From: Acidithiobacillus_B sp049965315
GTDB lineage: Bacteria > Pseudomonadota > Gammaproteobacteria > Acidithiobacillales > Acidithiobacillaceae
NCBI RefSeq assembly: GCF_049965315.1
Contig: NZ_JBMFWL010000004.1
Coordinates: 1 to 64,000, forward strand
Length of the DNA: 64,000 bases
Direction: 5' to 3'
Shown here: piece after piece, positions 16,492 to 25,239 of the stretch
Layout of the letters: every line of letters starts with the position of its first letter
Numbering within the stretch: the stretch's first letter is position 1
The notes under the pieces: generated by a model
What the model saw: only the letters and a program-made list of their open reading frames with translations
Databases searched by the model: none
Told to the model about the DNA's origin: nothing
Made by a program: the position numbers and the translations under genes

Positions 16492-16657
16492 ATTGGGCCA
16501 CGGGCCTTGATCCGGCGGCCCATGTCCACATCCTGCCAATGCCGTGCTTGTGCAGGTCGCGGCCATGGGCCGCTCCTGCGGGTCGGGGGCACGCTGCATG
16601 ATGATGAGGCGCGGCGGATGCCTGGCCGTTAGGCGTTCTGTAGCGTTGTGCCGGAGG

Positions 16658-17002
16658 TCAGGATGCAGCCGCCGCCGTGGCCTCTGCCGCCTTCACGTCG
16701 CCCTGGACACCCAGCAATTTGCCGTCCTTGTCAAAGAGGACGTAGATCTTGCGCACTTCGAGGGTGCCATAGGCCGGCTTCAAGCTATATACATAGACCC
16801 ACTGGTCAGGGTGCCAGGGGTCCCGCAGGAGGGGCGAGCCCAGGATGGTGCGCACCTGCAACTGATCCATGCCGGGATGCAATTCGGCCAGTTCCTTGGC
16901 GGTGACGACATTGCCCTGCTGCACGTTCACGCGATAGATATTGCAGCCGGTGAGCAACAGGCCGAGAAGGGGTATCAGGAGGAAAGGGCGGAGGCTTCTC
17001 AT
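16658..17002 (-). CDS. bamE: outer membrane assembly lipoprotein BamE
   Basis: 114 residues from ATG 17002. The lipoprotein signal ends in the lipobox LTGC, with Cys the lipidation site. The SmpA/OmlA domain follows: a VQQGNVV strand, ELHPGMDQLQVRTILGSPL and DPWHPDQWVYVYSLK. BamE is a non-essential partner in the BamABCDE complex that inserts outer-membrane proteins. It is divergent from fur with 66 bases between the starts, the usual arrangement. Confidence 0.92.
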   Translation of the reverse strand: MRSLRPFLLIPLLGLLLTGCNIYRVNVQQGNVVTAKELAELHPGMDQLQVRTILGSPLLRDPWHPDQWVYVYSLKPAYGTLEVRKIYVLFDKDGKLLGVQGDVKAAEATAAAAS

Positions 17003-17068
17003 AGTCCTTGTCTTGGGCGATCGGTGCATCTATCCTAAACCATTCTTGGATGCCATTTCTACGAGCGA

Positions 17069-17521
17069 ATGAATAGCGACGAACTCAAGCGTGCCGGCCT
17101 CAAGGCCACTCTGCCGCGTCTCAAGATCCTGCGGATCTTCGAGGAAGGCGCCACCCGCCATCTTACGGCCGAGGATATCTATCGGCAGCTTCTGGATGCC
17201 GGCGAGGAAGTGGGGTTGGCCACGGTCTACCGCGTGCTTACCCAGTTCGAGTCGGCGGGTCTGGTGCGCCGCCATCATTTTGAAGGCGACAAGGCCATTT
17301 TCGAGCTCAATGAAAGCGGGCACCATGATCATATGGTCTGCACCGCCTGCGGCAAGGTGCTGGAATTCTTTGACGAGCGTCTGGAAGCACGGCAGCGCGA
17401 ACTGGCTGAGGAAGAAGGCTTTTTCATTACCGACCATAGCCTCTATCTCTACGGAACCTGTCTGGGAATGCAGGAGCGGGGGGTCTGCTCGCTCAAGTCG
17501 GCCGATGAAGCGGATCACTGA
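17069..17521 (+). CDS. fur: ferric uptake regulator
   Basis: 150 residues: an N-terminal winged helix (LKATLPRLKILRIFEEG, HLTAEDIYRQL, GLATVYRVLTQFESAGL), then the dimerisation domain with HHDHMVCTACGKVLEF. The CxxC is one half of a structural zinc site; further Cys occur at GTCLG and GVC. The HHDH metal site of Fur is present. It represses iron-uptake genes when iron is replete. No perfect Fur box was found in the 66-base bamE/fur region. Confidence 0.93.
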   Translation: MNSDELKRAGLKATLPRLKILRIFEEGATRHLTAEDIYRQLLDAGEEVGLATVYRVLTQFESAGLVRRHHFEGDKAIFELNESGHHDHMVCTACGKVLEFFDERLEARQRELAEEEGFFITDHSLYLYGTCLGMQERGVCSLKSADEADH

Positions 17522-17653
17522 TATTTCCGCCGTTCAAGCTCCAGCGCCGCGCCGCGGTGCAGTGCCAAGTCCAACGATGTTCGATTGCGCGGAGCGGGCG
17601 AAAAAAACGCCGGCTACCCGTCGATGTATGGCCACCTTTCCAGGAGAAACCCC

Positions 17654-18037
17654 ATGGACGCAAAACTCGTAGAAGCCTTTCAGCGCACCCTGGAAGACCG
17701 GCGCCAGGACCTGCTTGCCGGAGTGCGCACGCACCTGCTCAATGGTGAACTGGCGGCGGAGGAGCGGGAGCGGCTGGAAGTGCGGGATGTCGGTGATGAC
17801 TCGGTGCTGGATCTCGCCGAGAGCCTGGGGCTGGCGCGGGATTTGCGGGAAGCTCAGGCATTGCGGGCGGTGAACCTCGCCCTGGAGCGCATTCGGGCCG
17901 GCACTTACGGGATCTGCGTGGACTGCGGGGAAGAGATTCCCGTGGCGCGCTTGCAGGTGGAGCCCGAAGCGGAGCGCTGCGTAGCATGCCAGCAGCGTTG
18001 GGAGGCGTTGCAGGAGCAGACGGAGGCGACTCTCTAA
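17654..18037 (+). CDS. DksA/TraR-family zinc-finger protein
   Basis: 127 residues from ATG 17654, preceded by CAGGAGAAACC; an in-frame ATG at 17585 lies in sequence without a ribosome site. The N-terminal part is a long helical hairpin (RRQDLLAGVRTHL..., ALRAVNLALERI). The C-terminal finger is CVDCGEEI and CVACQ. Such proteins bind the RNA polymerase secondary channel and alter promoter kinetics. The DksA coiled-coil-tip Asp pair seen in full DksA is not obvious, so it is better called DksA-like than DksA. Its TAA overlaps the stop of proB on the opposite strand. Confidence 0.85.
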   Translation: MDAKLVEAFQRTLEDRRQDLLAGVRTHLLNGELAAEERERLEVRDVGDDSVLDLAESLGLARDLREAQALRAVNLALERIRAGTYGICVDCGEEIPVARLQVEPEAERCVACQQRWEALQEQTEATL

Positions 18038-19167
18038 GCCCCTTCTCCGCGAATCTCCGTTTCGCTGAGGACGAGATTGTCGCGATGGATGAGTTCCGGA
18101 TCCTCCAGTTCGCCAAACTCCTCGGCGATCACCTTGCTGCTTTTCCCGATGCGCTGCCGGACCATCTGCGCGTCGAGGTTGACCAGGCCCCGGGCCACTT
18201 CCCGGCCCTCCGGGTCCAGGCAAACGACCAGGTCGCCGCGCTGAAAGCTTCCCTCCGCCGCGGTAACACCGACGGGTAGCAGGCTGCCGCCTTTTTTCCT
18301 CAACACTTGCGCTGCGCCAGCATCGAGGTGCAGGGTGCCGGCCGCCCGGAGCTGCCCCGCCAGCCAGCGCTTGCGGGCGGCGAGACGGGCCAGGCGGGGA
18401 TGGAAGTAGGTGCCCAGGGCTTCTCCCCGCTGCAGGCGCAAAAGCAGGTCCGGCTCGTGACCGCTGGCGACGATGGTGGCGGTTCCCGAGCGGGCGGCCC
18501 GGGCGGCGGCCCGCACCTTGGTGATCATGCCGCCGCTGCCCACATGGCTGCCCACGCCTCCCGCCATCTGCTCCAGGGCGGGATCGCCGGCGGTCACTTC
18601 GCTCAGCAGGCGGGCATCGGGATGCTGCCGGGGGTCGGCGTCATAGAGGCCGGTCTGGTCGGTGAGAATGACCAGGAGGTCGGCTTCCAGCAGGTTGCTC
18701 ACCAGCGCTGCCAGGGTGTCGTTATCGCCAAAACGGATTTCTTCGCTGGCTACGGCATCATTTTCATTGATGATGGGGATTACCCCCATTTCCAGGAGGG
18801 TGCGCAAGGTGGCGCTGGCGTTGAGATAGCGGCGCCGATCGCGGAGATCCTCATGGGTGAGAAGCACCTGGCCACCGTGAACTCCCCCTTCGCGCAACCA
18901 TTCTTCATAGATCTGGATCAGGGCTGCCTGGCCGACGCTGGCCGCTGCCTGCAGTTGATTGAGGGCCGTGGGCCGCGACTTCCAGCCTAGGCGCTCCATG
19001 CCGGCGGCTACGGCTCCGGAAGAGACGAGGACGATCTCGATGCCTTTCTGCCGCAAGGCGAGGCATTGCCGTACCCAGGCATGGATGGCCCCATGGTCCA
19101 GACCCTGGCCGCCATTGGTGAGCAGGCTGCTGCCAATCTTGACCACCCAGCGCCGCGCTTGCGGCAT
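18034..19167 (-). CDS. proB: glutamate 5-kinase
   Basis: 377 residues from ATG 19167; a GTG at 19182 that forms GTGA with the obgE stop is a possible alternative. The amino-acid kinase domain begins RRWVVKIGSSLLTNGG and has VLVSSGAVAAGM, PIINENDAV, FGDNDTLAALV and GSGGMITKV. A C-terminal PUA domain (residues about 290-370) completes the usual ProB length. It phosphorylates glutamate in proline synthesis; feedback inhibition by proline is known for this family. It follows obgE by 12 bases. Confidence 0.93.
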   Translation of the reverse strand: MPQARRWVVKIGSSLLTNGGQGLDHGAIHAWVRQCLALRQKGIEIVLVSSGAVAAGMERLGWKSRPTALNQLQAAASVGQAALIQIYEEWLREGGVHGGQVLLTHEDLRDRRRYLNASATLRTLLEMGVIPIINENDAVASEEIRFGDNDTLAALVSNLLEADLLVILTDQTGLYDADPRQHPDARLLSEVTAGDPALEQMAGGVGSHVGSGGMITKVRAAARAARSGTATIVASGHEPDLLLRLQRGEALGTYFHPRLARLAARKRWLAGQLRAAGTLHLDAGAAQVLRKKGGSLLPVGVTAAEGSFQRGDLVVCLDPEGREVARGLVNLDAQMVRQRIGKSSKVIAEEFGELEDPELIHRDNLVLSETEIRGEGA

Positions 19168-19178
19168 GGCAGCGCGAT

Positions 19179-20279
19179 TCACCACTCTTCCTCCTCTTCC
19201 TCCTCCCCGATGCTCAGGGCCGGCTCGTCGTCCTCGTCCCATAGACCAATGGCCTCGGGTGGGGGCGGCGGCGGGAGCTCGGCCAAGGCCAACCAGACCT
19301 TGCGCATGAGTTCCTGGCAGCCGGCGCCGCTGGCGGCGGAAATGAGGAAGGCCGGATCCTGCCAGTCCAGGTCCCGACGCAGGGCCTGGAAGTGGGACTG
19401 GGCCGCCTCGGGGGTGAAGAGATCGGCCTTGTTGGCCACCAGCCAGCGCGGCTGCGCGGCCAGGGTTGGGCTGTAGGCGGCCAGTTCATCCTCCAGCGCC
19501 CGCACCTGCTCGGCGGGATCGCCGCCGTCGGGCGGAGACAGATCCACCAGGTGCAGCAGGAGCCGGGTGCGGGAGAGGTGTTTGAGGAAACGCGTACCCA
19601 GTCCGGCACCCTCGGCGGCACCGGGAATGAGGCCGGGGATGTCGGCCAAAACGAAGGATTCGTGCTCGGCAATGCGCACGACGCCCAAGTTGGGATACAG
19701 GGTGGTGAAAGGATAGTCGGCCACTTTGGGGCGGGCGGCGCTGACGGCGCGGATCAGGGTGCTCTTGCCGGCGTTGGGCATGCCGAGCAGGCCCACATCG
19801 GCGAGGAGGCGCAATTCCAGGCGCAACTGGCGTTCCTCGCCGCTGCCGCCCAATTCATGCTGACGCGGTGCCCGGTTGGTGCTGGATTTGTACCACATAT
19901 TGCCGTGGCCTCCGCGACCGCCCTTGGCCACCAGCAGGGTATCGCCGTCGTGGCGCAGGTCCCCCAGGAGTTCGTGGGTGTCGTCGTCGTAGACCAGGGT
20001 GCCGATGGGGACGGTGATGCTCAGATCGCGCCCGCCCCGCCCCGTCATCTGCCGGCCGGCCCCCCCATGTCCGTTTTCCGCCCGAAAGCGGCGCTGGTAA
20101 CGGAAGTCGATGAGGGTGTTGAGGCTGCCCTGGGCGACCAGCGTGACGTTGCCGCCCCGCCCGCCATCGCCCCCGTCGGGTCCGCCGAAGGGGATGAACT
20201 TCTCGCGGCGGAAGCTGACGGAGCCATGGCCGCCGTTGCCGGAGCCGACGGTGATGCGCACTTCATCAATGAATTTCAT
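19179..20279 (-). CDS. obgE: Obg/CgtA GTPase
   Basis: 366 residues. It has the glycine-rich Obg fold (residues about 1-158), then the GTPase domain with GMPNAGKST, a switch II DIPGLIPGAAEG and NKAD, and a short acidic C-terminus ending in a run of Glu. It assists 50S maturation and stress responses. Its ATG lies only 7 bases after a strong terminator hairpin that ends the rplU-rpmA transcript, with no independent Shine-Dalgarno other than the GGGG in the hairpin arm. Confidence 0.95.
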   Translation of the reverse strand: MKFIDEVRITVGSGNGGHGSVSFRREKFIPFGGPDGGDGGRGGNVTLVAQGSLNTLIDFRYQRRFRAENGHGGAGRQMTGRGGRDLSITVPIGTLVYDDDTHELLGDLRHDGDTLLVAKGGRGGHGNMWYKSSTNRAPRQHELGGSGEERQLRLELRLLADVGLLGMPNAGKSTLIRAVSAARPKVADYPFTTLYPNLGVVRIAEHESFVLADIPGLIPGAAEGAGLGTRFLKHLSRTRLLLHLVDLSPPDGGDPAEQVRALEDELAAYSPTLAAQPRWLVANKADLFTPEAAQSHFQALRRDLDWQDPAFLISAASGAGCQELMRKVWLALAELPPPPPPEAIGLWDEDDEPALSIGEEEEEEEW

Positions 20280-20280
20280 A

Positions 20281-20313
20281 GAAAAACCCCGCGCCGGAGA
20301 GTCCGGCGCGGGG
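20281..20313 (-). terminator. rho-independent terminator between rpmA and obgE
   Basis: On the minus strand, two 11-base GC arms (20313-20303 and 20297-20287) pair perfectly around a 5-base loop and are followed by five T. It stands 18 bases after the rpmA stop and 7 bases before the obgE ATG. The 3' arm ends in GGGG, the only obvious ribosome-binding candidate for obgE, so stem formation should affect both termination and obgE translation. Confidence 0.9.
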
Positions 20314-20331
20314 CGCTCCGACGCTGGCTGG

Positions 20332-20592
20332 TCAAGCCGGCGAAACGACGCTGACGGTACGCACCTGGCGCGGGCCCTTGCGCTCGAATTTCACGACGCC
20401 CTCGGCCGTGGCGAAGAGGGTGTGATCCTTGCCTATGCCGACGTTGACGCCGGGATAAAACTGCGTGCCCCGCTGCCGTATGAGGATGTTGCCGCTGATG
20501 ACCTGCTGTCCGGCGTAGCGCTTTACGCCCAGACGCTTGGACTGGGAATCGCGGCCGTTACGGGATGAACCGCCCGCCTTCTTGTGTGCCAT
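20332..20592 (-). CDS. rpmA: 50S ribosomal protein L27
   Basis: 86 residues, the usual length. It starts MAHKKAGGSSRNGRDSQSKR and has GNILIRQRGT and GIGKDHTLFA, all L27 hallmarks. The N-terminus reaches the peptidyl-transferase centre. It is second in the rplU-rpmA transcript, 11 bases after rplU. Confidence 0.97.
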   Translation of the reverse strand: MAHKKAGGSSRNGRDSQSKRLGVKRYAGQQVISGNILIRQRGTQFYPGVNVGIGKDHTLFATAEGVVKFERKGPRQVRTVSVVSPA

Positions 20593-20603
20593 GACGTTGC
20601 TCC

Positions 20604-20915
20604 TTAGGCCTCAATGCCGGTGATGCGAATTTCGGTGAAATATTGACGATGGCCCTGCTGCTTGCGGTAGTGCTTGCGCCGGCGCATCTTGAAGATCTGC
20701 ACCTTTGCCGCGCGGCCCTGGGCGAGCACGGTGCCCTTGACGATGGCGCCATCGACATGGGGCGTACCGATCTTGACATCGGCGCCGCTGCCCACCATCA
20801 GCACGCGGTTGATGGCCAGCTCGCTGCCCTCTTCCAACTCCATTTTTTCGAGCCGGAGCTTGTCGCCCACTGCCACCCGATATTGTTTGCCGCCGTTTTC
20901 GATGACCGCGTACAT
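20604..20915 (-). CDS. rplU: 50S ribosomal protein L21
   Basis: 103 residues from ATG 20915, preceded by TTGGAGG; a GTG at 20918 is less likely. MYAVIENGGKQYRVAVGD and the basic KMRRRKHYRKQQGHRQ stretch are typical of L21. It binds 23S rRNA. A promoter and a 14-base palindrome lie just upstream. Confidence 0.97.
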   Translation of the reverse strand: MYAVIENGGKQYRVAVGDKLRLEKMELEEGSELAINRVLMVGSGADVKIGTPHVDGAIVKGTVLAQGRAAKVQIFKMRRRKHYRKQQGHRQYFTEIRITGIEA

Positions 20916-20965
20916 CACAAACCTCCAAAATAAGGCTTTGCCGGAAGCTTCCGGAAAAGGGTAGT

Positions 20966-20995
20966 AAGATACCGGCAGGAGCGGTCACTGGTCAA
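20966..20995 (-). promoter_or_regulatory. rplU-rpmA promoter
   Basis: On the minus strand TTGACC (20995-20990), 18-base spacer, TATCTT (20971-20966). Five of six -35 bases and four of six -10 bases match consensus. The predicted start is about 45 bases before the rplU ATG. In the leader, CCGGAAGCTTCCGG at 20941-20954 is a perfect 14-base palindrome. Confidence 0.6.
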
Positions 20996-21025
20996 GTGGC
21001 CTTGCCGCCACCTCCCGAAAACGCC

Positions 21026-21055
21026 TTGACAAGGCTGCCCTGCGATGCCGACAAT
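21026..21055 (+). promoter_or_regulatory. ispB promoter
   Basis: TTGACA (21026-21031), 18-base spacer, GACAAT (21050-21055). The -35 is perfect, the -10 matches four of six. It points away from rplU, so the 199-base region between rplU and ispB is a divergent promoter pair with the two -35 elements about 30 bases apart. Confidence 0.65.
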
Positions 21056-21114
21056 CCTTTGCGCGTGCGCTTTCCGCCAGCAAATTGGGATCATCTTTGG
21101 AGCAAAAAGTGGCG

Positions 21115-22083
21115 ATGGATTTGGAAGATGTCAACCGCCTGGTGCGGTCCGATATGGTGGCGGTGAACATCGTGATCCAGGAGCAGCTCCAATCGGCCGT
21201 GCCGACCATCCCGGCCATGGGGGCCTATATTATCGGCGCGGGCGGCAAGCGGCTGCGGCCCATCGTGCTGCTTCTGAGCAGCCGCATGGGGGGAGAGCAT
21301 GGTACGCGACCCATCCCCCTGGCGGCGGTGGTCGAGTTCATCCATACCGCAACCCTGCTCCATGACGATGTGGTGGACGGCTCGGAACTGCGGCGCAGCA
21401 ATGCGACGGCCAACCAGCTTTGGGGAAACGCCGCCGCGGTGCTGGTGGGGGATTTCCTCTATGCGCGCGCCTTTGAGATGATGGTGCGGGATGGGGACAT
21501 CCGGGTGATGTCCACCCTCGCCGAGGCCACCAGTGTCATTGCCCAGGGCGAAGTGGCGCAATTGGAAAACGCCAACGACGCGGATCTGCAGCCCGATGCC
21601 TACTACGCGGTGATCGAGGCCAAGACGGCCAAGCTCTTCGAGGCCGCGGCACGTCTGGGCGCCATCCTCAATCATGCCGATCCCGAGCGGGAGGCGGCGC
21701 TGGCCCGCTATGGATCCTTGCTGGGTACGGCCTTCCAGTTGGTGGATGACGCCCTGGATTATTCGGTATCGGCGGAACAGATGGGCAAGAATCGCGGTGA
21801 CGACTTGGTCGATGGCAAGGCGACGCTGCCCTTCATCTACGCCATGCAGGAAGGCTCGGAGGCGGAGCGGGGGGTGCTGCGGGACGCCCTGAGCAGCGGG
21901 GATCGCGCCGGGCTGGAGCGGGTCCTGGAAATCATTGCCAGGACCCGGGCGATTGATTACACTCTGGACGTCGCGGCGGCTAAGGCGAAGCAGGCTCAGG
22001 CGTGCTTGGCGGGCTTCTCCGACGGCCCGGAGCGTCGGGCCTTGTCGTTTCTTGCGGATTTTGCCGTACGTCGTGAATTTTAG
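21115..22083 (+). CDS. ispB: octaprenyl diphosphate synthase
   Basis: 322 residues from ATG 21115, aligning with E. coli IspB from its first Met; a GTG at 21109 is better spaced from GGAG and adds two residues. The two Asp-rich motifs are present: LLHDDVVDGS and LVDDALDY, with GGKRLRP near the start and GDDLVDGKATLP later. It builds the polyprenyl side chain of ubiquinone. The chain length (octaprenyl) is inferred from similarity only. Confidence 0.93.
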   Translation: MDLEDVNRLVRSDMVAVNIVIQEQLQSAVPTIPAMGAYIIGAGGKRLRPIVLLLSSRMGGEHGTRPIPLAAVVEFIHTATLLHDDVVDGSELRRSNATANQLWGNAAAVLVGDFLYARAFEMMVRDGDIRVMSTLAEATSVIAQGEVAQLENANDADLQPDAYYAVIEAKTAKLFEAAARLGAILNHADPEREAALARYGSLLGTAFQLVDDALDYSVSAEQMGKNRGDDLVDGKATLPFIYAMQEGSEAERGVLRDALSSGDRAGLERVLEIIARTRAIDYTLDVAAAKAKQAQACLAGFSDGPERRALSFLADFAVRREF

Positions 22084-22096
22084 TTAGGAAAACGCG

Positions 22097-22173
<77 letters not shown>

Positions 22174-22182
22174 AAAATCAAA

Positions 22183-22208
22183 ACGTCCGGTTATCCGGGC
22201 GTTTTTTT
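22183..22208 (+). terminator. terminator after tRNA-Pro
   Basis: ACGTCCGG and CCGGGCGT (one G-T pair) pair over 8 bp around TTAT, followed by seven T. It would end the ispB-tRNA-Pro transcript. Confidence 0.9.
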
Positions 22209-22357
22209 ATGGGCAAAAACCGGGGGAGGACGGCAGGGAATGGGGCATCGCTCCTGCCCTTTTGCCAAGGGCCGTTGCGCAAGGTGCCTTGGGACGGCAA
22301 GACCACCCATTTTATTCTATAACCCATTTTGATGAGGCCGGGGTAGGGGAGGTGACC

Positions 22358-22912
22358 GTGTTGCGTTCTTGCTTTGGATGCCTTGGGGTGGTGTTGCTTT
22401 TGCTGCTGACGGCCTGTGCCCAACAGGTTCCCTTGGCGCCCGTGGTGGCGGCCGCCCCGCCCCGGCCGGTGGTGACCCGGAATCCGGCCATTGCCTTGCA
22501 CGCGGCGGAAGCGTTGCAGAACCGTTGGCAGGCCAGCCTGGGCCAGGGTGGTCAATATTCCGGCAATTGCGTGCGGCTGGGGTTGCAGCAAAGCCCCATG
22601 GCGGGCGCCTGCTGGAGCAATCTGGCCAAAAGCTATGGAGAATCCGCCCGCGACTTTGCGGCGCCCGGGCCCCGTTTCCCGCCGGCCGTTGCCGAGGATA
22701 TGGCCAAGGGGCGGGCGGCCGCCGCGCGTTTTTTCGCGCTGGCCCAAGACTGGGCCAGCGCCTGCGCCGCCATGCCGGCGGGTCACTTGCAAGAGTGTGA
22801 CCGTCCGCAGCTCTTTGCGCTGATGCAACGGGAAAAGATAGAGGCCAACACCGCCTTTCGCGCCGGAGTCCAGCGCTTGCGCGGGCATCCCCTGGCGGCC
22901 GGGGACCAGTGA
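22358..22912 (+). CDS. hypothetical lipoprotein
   Basis: 184 residues from GTG 22358, 5 bases after GGGGAGG; longer versions of this frame would run back into the tRNA. The N-terminus has a hydrophobic core and the lipobox LTAC (Cys about residue 20), so it should be a lipoprotein. A Pro/Ala-rich linker follows, then a helical domain (LHAAEALQNRWQASLGQGG ... ARFFALAQDWASACA) with several Cys (NC, GACW, CAAM, ECDR). Not recognised. It lies first in a run of envelope genes. Confidence 0.65.
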   Translation: MLRSCFGCLGVVLLLLLTACAQQVPLAPVVAAAPPRPVVTRNPAIALHAAEALQNRWQASLGQGGQYSGNCVRLGLQQSPMAGACWSNLAKSYGESARDFAAPGPRFPPAVAEDMAKGRAAAARFFALAQDWASACAAMPAGHLQECDRPQLFALMQREKIEANTAFRAGVQRLRGHPLAAGDQ

Positions 22913-22982
22913 ACGGGTATTCCGGGCGCTGTCCGCTGGCGGAGCCCCGTGGCTGGCGCCGGCCCGAGGGGGTTGCCCACGC

Positions 22983-23183
22983 ATGATGAAATGGCTATTC
23001 CTGGTGGCGTTGCTCGCCGTGCTGTTTTATCTTTGGCGGCACCGGGTGCCCCATGGCCGGGGCACGCCATCCGTCGCCCTGGTGCGTTGCGCGCGCTGCG
23101 GCGTGTGGCTGCCCCATTCCGCGGCGACCCATCGGCGGGATGGTACGCATCTTTGCCCGTATCACTCCAAGGAGGATTCGTGA
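22983..23183 (+). CDS. PP0621-family small membrane protein with a zinc-ribbon tail
   Basis: 66 residues: one N-terminal transmembrane segment (LFLVALLAVLFYLW), a basic linker, then RCARCGVWLPHSAATH ... HLCPYHSKE. The CxxC plus C-P-Y-H arrangement matches the small family annotated PP0621, usually found beside transmembrane signalling or assembly genes; its role is unknown. Its TGA overlaps the GTG start of the next gene. Confidence 0.72.
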   Translation: MMKWLFLVALLAVLFYLWRHRVPHGRGTPSVALVRCARCGVWLPHSAATHRRDGTHLCPYHSKEDS

Positions 23184-25237
23184 CGGTTTCTGCCCCAAGG
23201 TTGCGCCCGGCGCTCTATGCGCTTTTTCCGTTTTTGGCCTACTTGCTGGCGTGGTATTACAACGGACAATTGATCCCGCTCCTGGCGGGCAGCATGATCC
23301 TCCTGATGCTGTGGGGCGCCTGGGTGTGGTGGCCGCGCCTGCGGGAGGGTCTGCCCTGGCCGCGAGGCTTCCTGCCCGTCTTCATGCTGGCCTGGCTGAT
23401 CTGGTTTGGGGCGACGCTGTTCTGGAGCGGGGTGCCTTATACCAGTTGGTTCTATTTCTGGGTGCTGGGCTCCCTGCCCCTGGCCTTTCTGATCTGGATC
23501 GCCCTGCCTGCCGATGTGGCGGAGGGGGCGTGGCGCTGCTTGTGGCGCGGTGCGGTCCTGAGCGCGGTGGCGCTCAGCCTCTATGCCCTCTGGCAATACG
23601 ATCAGTGGATGGGGCGCGGGGTTGGACTGACCGGACTGCGGCCGCTGGGTCCGCTGCTGGATACCAACAGCTTTGCGGCCTGGTTGAACCTGCTCTTTTT
23701 CCCGGTGCTGGTGGCTTATTTCAGCAGCGATGCCCAGCGCCGGGAGCGCTTTCTTTCCGCACGGGTGCATTGGGTCAGCCTGGGTTATCTCATCACCATG
23801 ACCTTGCTCCTGCTGGCCTTTTTTTCCACCAACAGCCGGGGCGGTTTTCTCGCCTGGCTGTGCACCATGCCCATTGCCCTGTGGGGGCTGCGCCGCCAGC
23901 CGGGGGCGCGGGGCCGCAGCTTCCTGGTGCTGGGTCTGGCGACCACCGCCTTTCTCCTTTTCGGTTATGTGCAGGGCTATGACCTGCTGGGTCATCTGGC
24001 CCCCGGTTTCATTACCCATAACATCAGCACCGTTTCCCGCGGCCTCATGTGGCTGGCGACTTGGCATATCTTTTTGAGCCATCCTTGGCTGGGTACGGGG
24101 CTGGGGAGTTATTTCCTCTATTATCCGGCCTATCGCCTGCCGGGAGAGCTGGCTTCGGCGGGAACCTACGCCCATAACGATTACATCGAGTATCTGGCCG
24201 AAGGCGGGTTGATCAACCTCGGCTTTCTCCTGACCTTTGCGGGGGTCCTGATTTTTTCCCTCTATCGCCTGCTGGTGCAGGGCGGGAAGGCCTTGGGACT
24301 GGCGGATGAGCAACGTTTGCAGGCGCTGGGACTGGTCCTGGGGGTGTTCGCCATCACCGGCCATGCCCTGGGCAATTTCATTTTCTACAACTTGCCCTTG
24401 AGTCTCCTGGGCGGGCTTTTCCTGGCCCGCGCCTGGCAGATTTTCGGGGCGCGCGGCTGGACGGCGCCGTTGCTGCCGCGCCTGGGGATCAATCACTCCT
24501 TCATTGCGCAAACGGTGCTGGCCATCGCCCTGGCGGCGGGGTCCTGGAACCTGGCCTGCGACGGGCTCAGTTTTTCCTTGTTGAGTGATAACGCCTGGTT
24601 GAACCGTTGGATGCCCAATGCCGGGCAGCGGGCGGTATTCCTGCTGCGCGCTGCGGACTGGCTGTCCCTGTTCCGCCCGCTGGCCACGCAACCCCATGTC
24701 TATCTGGCCAATACCTATTTGAGCCTGGCGACGAATGACCGTGTGCTCGATGCAAAAAAGCGCCGGGAATTGCTGCGGAGCGCGCTGCATGAATACCGGG
24801 AAAGTCTGGTGGGCATTCCGCGTCAGGGAGGGGTGTGGAACTCCATCGGCACCTTGTATCTTAGTGAAGGGAAACGGCTGGGTCTGAGTACGGATGCGGC
24901 GCGCCGCGCCGCCCTGCTGGCCTGGCGCAAGGGCTTGGCCATCGATCCCGAGAGCGTTGCCCTGCGCACGCAGATCGCGGAGTTGGCCTACCTCTTGCCC
25001 GGCCATGTGCAGGAGGGCCTGGCCTTCATGCGCGCGGGTCTGGACCGTCCCCTTTTCCCGGATTCCCGCAGCGCCCTGCAGATGAACATCGCCATGACCC
25101 AGTGGCGCGCCCATGACGCGGCCGGTGCGCGGCAAACGCTGGTCCGCTTGCTGCAGGAGAACCCCGCCTACACCCCGGCCGTGGGGCTTTTGCAGTCGAT
25201 GCTGCATCCTCTCCCTGTTCAGCCAAAGGAGCCCTGA
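23180..25237 (+). CDS. O-antigen ligase/polymerase-family (Wzy-PglL type) membrane protein
   Basis: 685 residues from GTG 23180 preceded by AAGGAGG. About 12 transmembrane helices in the first 540 residues, with the Wzy_C-type region (NSRGGFLAWL; WLGTGLGSYFLYYP; HNDYIEYLAEGGLIN) typical of O-antigen ligases and PglL-type oligosaccharyltransferases. The last 150 residues (LATNDRVLDAKKRRELLRSALHEY, then TPR-like helices) form a periplasmic helical domain. It could be an O-antigen ligase, a polymerase or a pilin/protein oligosaccharyltransferase; the Wzy_C_2-like tail favours a PglL/PilO-like enzyme, but this is not settled. Confidence 0.78.
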   Translation: MTVSAPRLRPALYALFPFLAYLLAWYYNGQLIPLLAGSMILLMLWGAWVWWPRLREGLPWPRGFLPVFMLAWLIWFGATLFWSGVPYTSWFYFWVLGSLPLAFLIWIALPADVAEGAWRCLWRGAVLSAVALSLYALWQYDQWMGRGVGLTGLRPLGPLLDTNSFAAWLNLLFFPVLVAYFSSDAQRRERFLSARVHWVSLGYLITMTLLLLAFFSTNSRGGFLAWLCTMPIALWGLRRQPGARGRSFLVLGLATTAFLLFGYVQGYDLLGHLAPGFITHNISTVSRGLMWLATWHIFLSHPWLGTGLGSYFLYYPAYRLPGELASAGTYAHNDYIEYLAEGGLINLGFLLTFAGVLIFSLYRLLVQGGKALGLADEQRLQALGLVLGVFAITGHALGNFIFYNLPLSLLGGLFLARAWQIFGARGWTAPLLPRLGINHSFIAQTVLAIALAAGSWNLACDGLSFSLLSDNAWLNRWMPNAGQRAVFLLRAADWLSLFRPLATQPHVYLANTYLSLATNDRVLDAKKRRELLRSALHEYRESLVGIPRQGGVWNSIGTLYLSEGKRLGLSTDAARRAALLAWRKGLAIDPESVALRTQIAELAYLLPGHVQEGLAFMRAGLDRPLFPDSRSALQMNIAMTQWRAHDAAGARQTLVRLLQENPAYTPAVGLLQSMLHPLPVQPKEP

Positions 25238-25239
25238 CG

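Noticed and set aside
23162..25207. Minus-strand frame of about 680 residues opposite the Wzy-type gene
   Set aside because: Gln/Arg/Pro/Gly-rich shadow without any motif.
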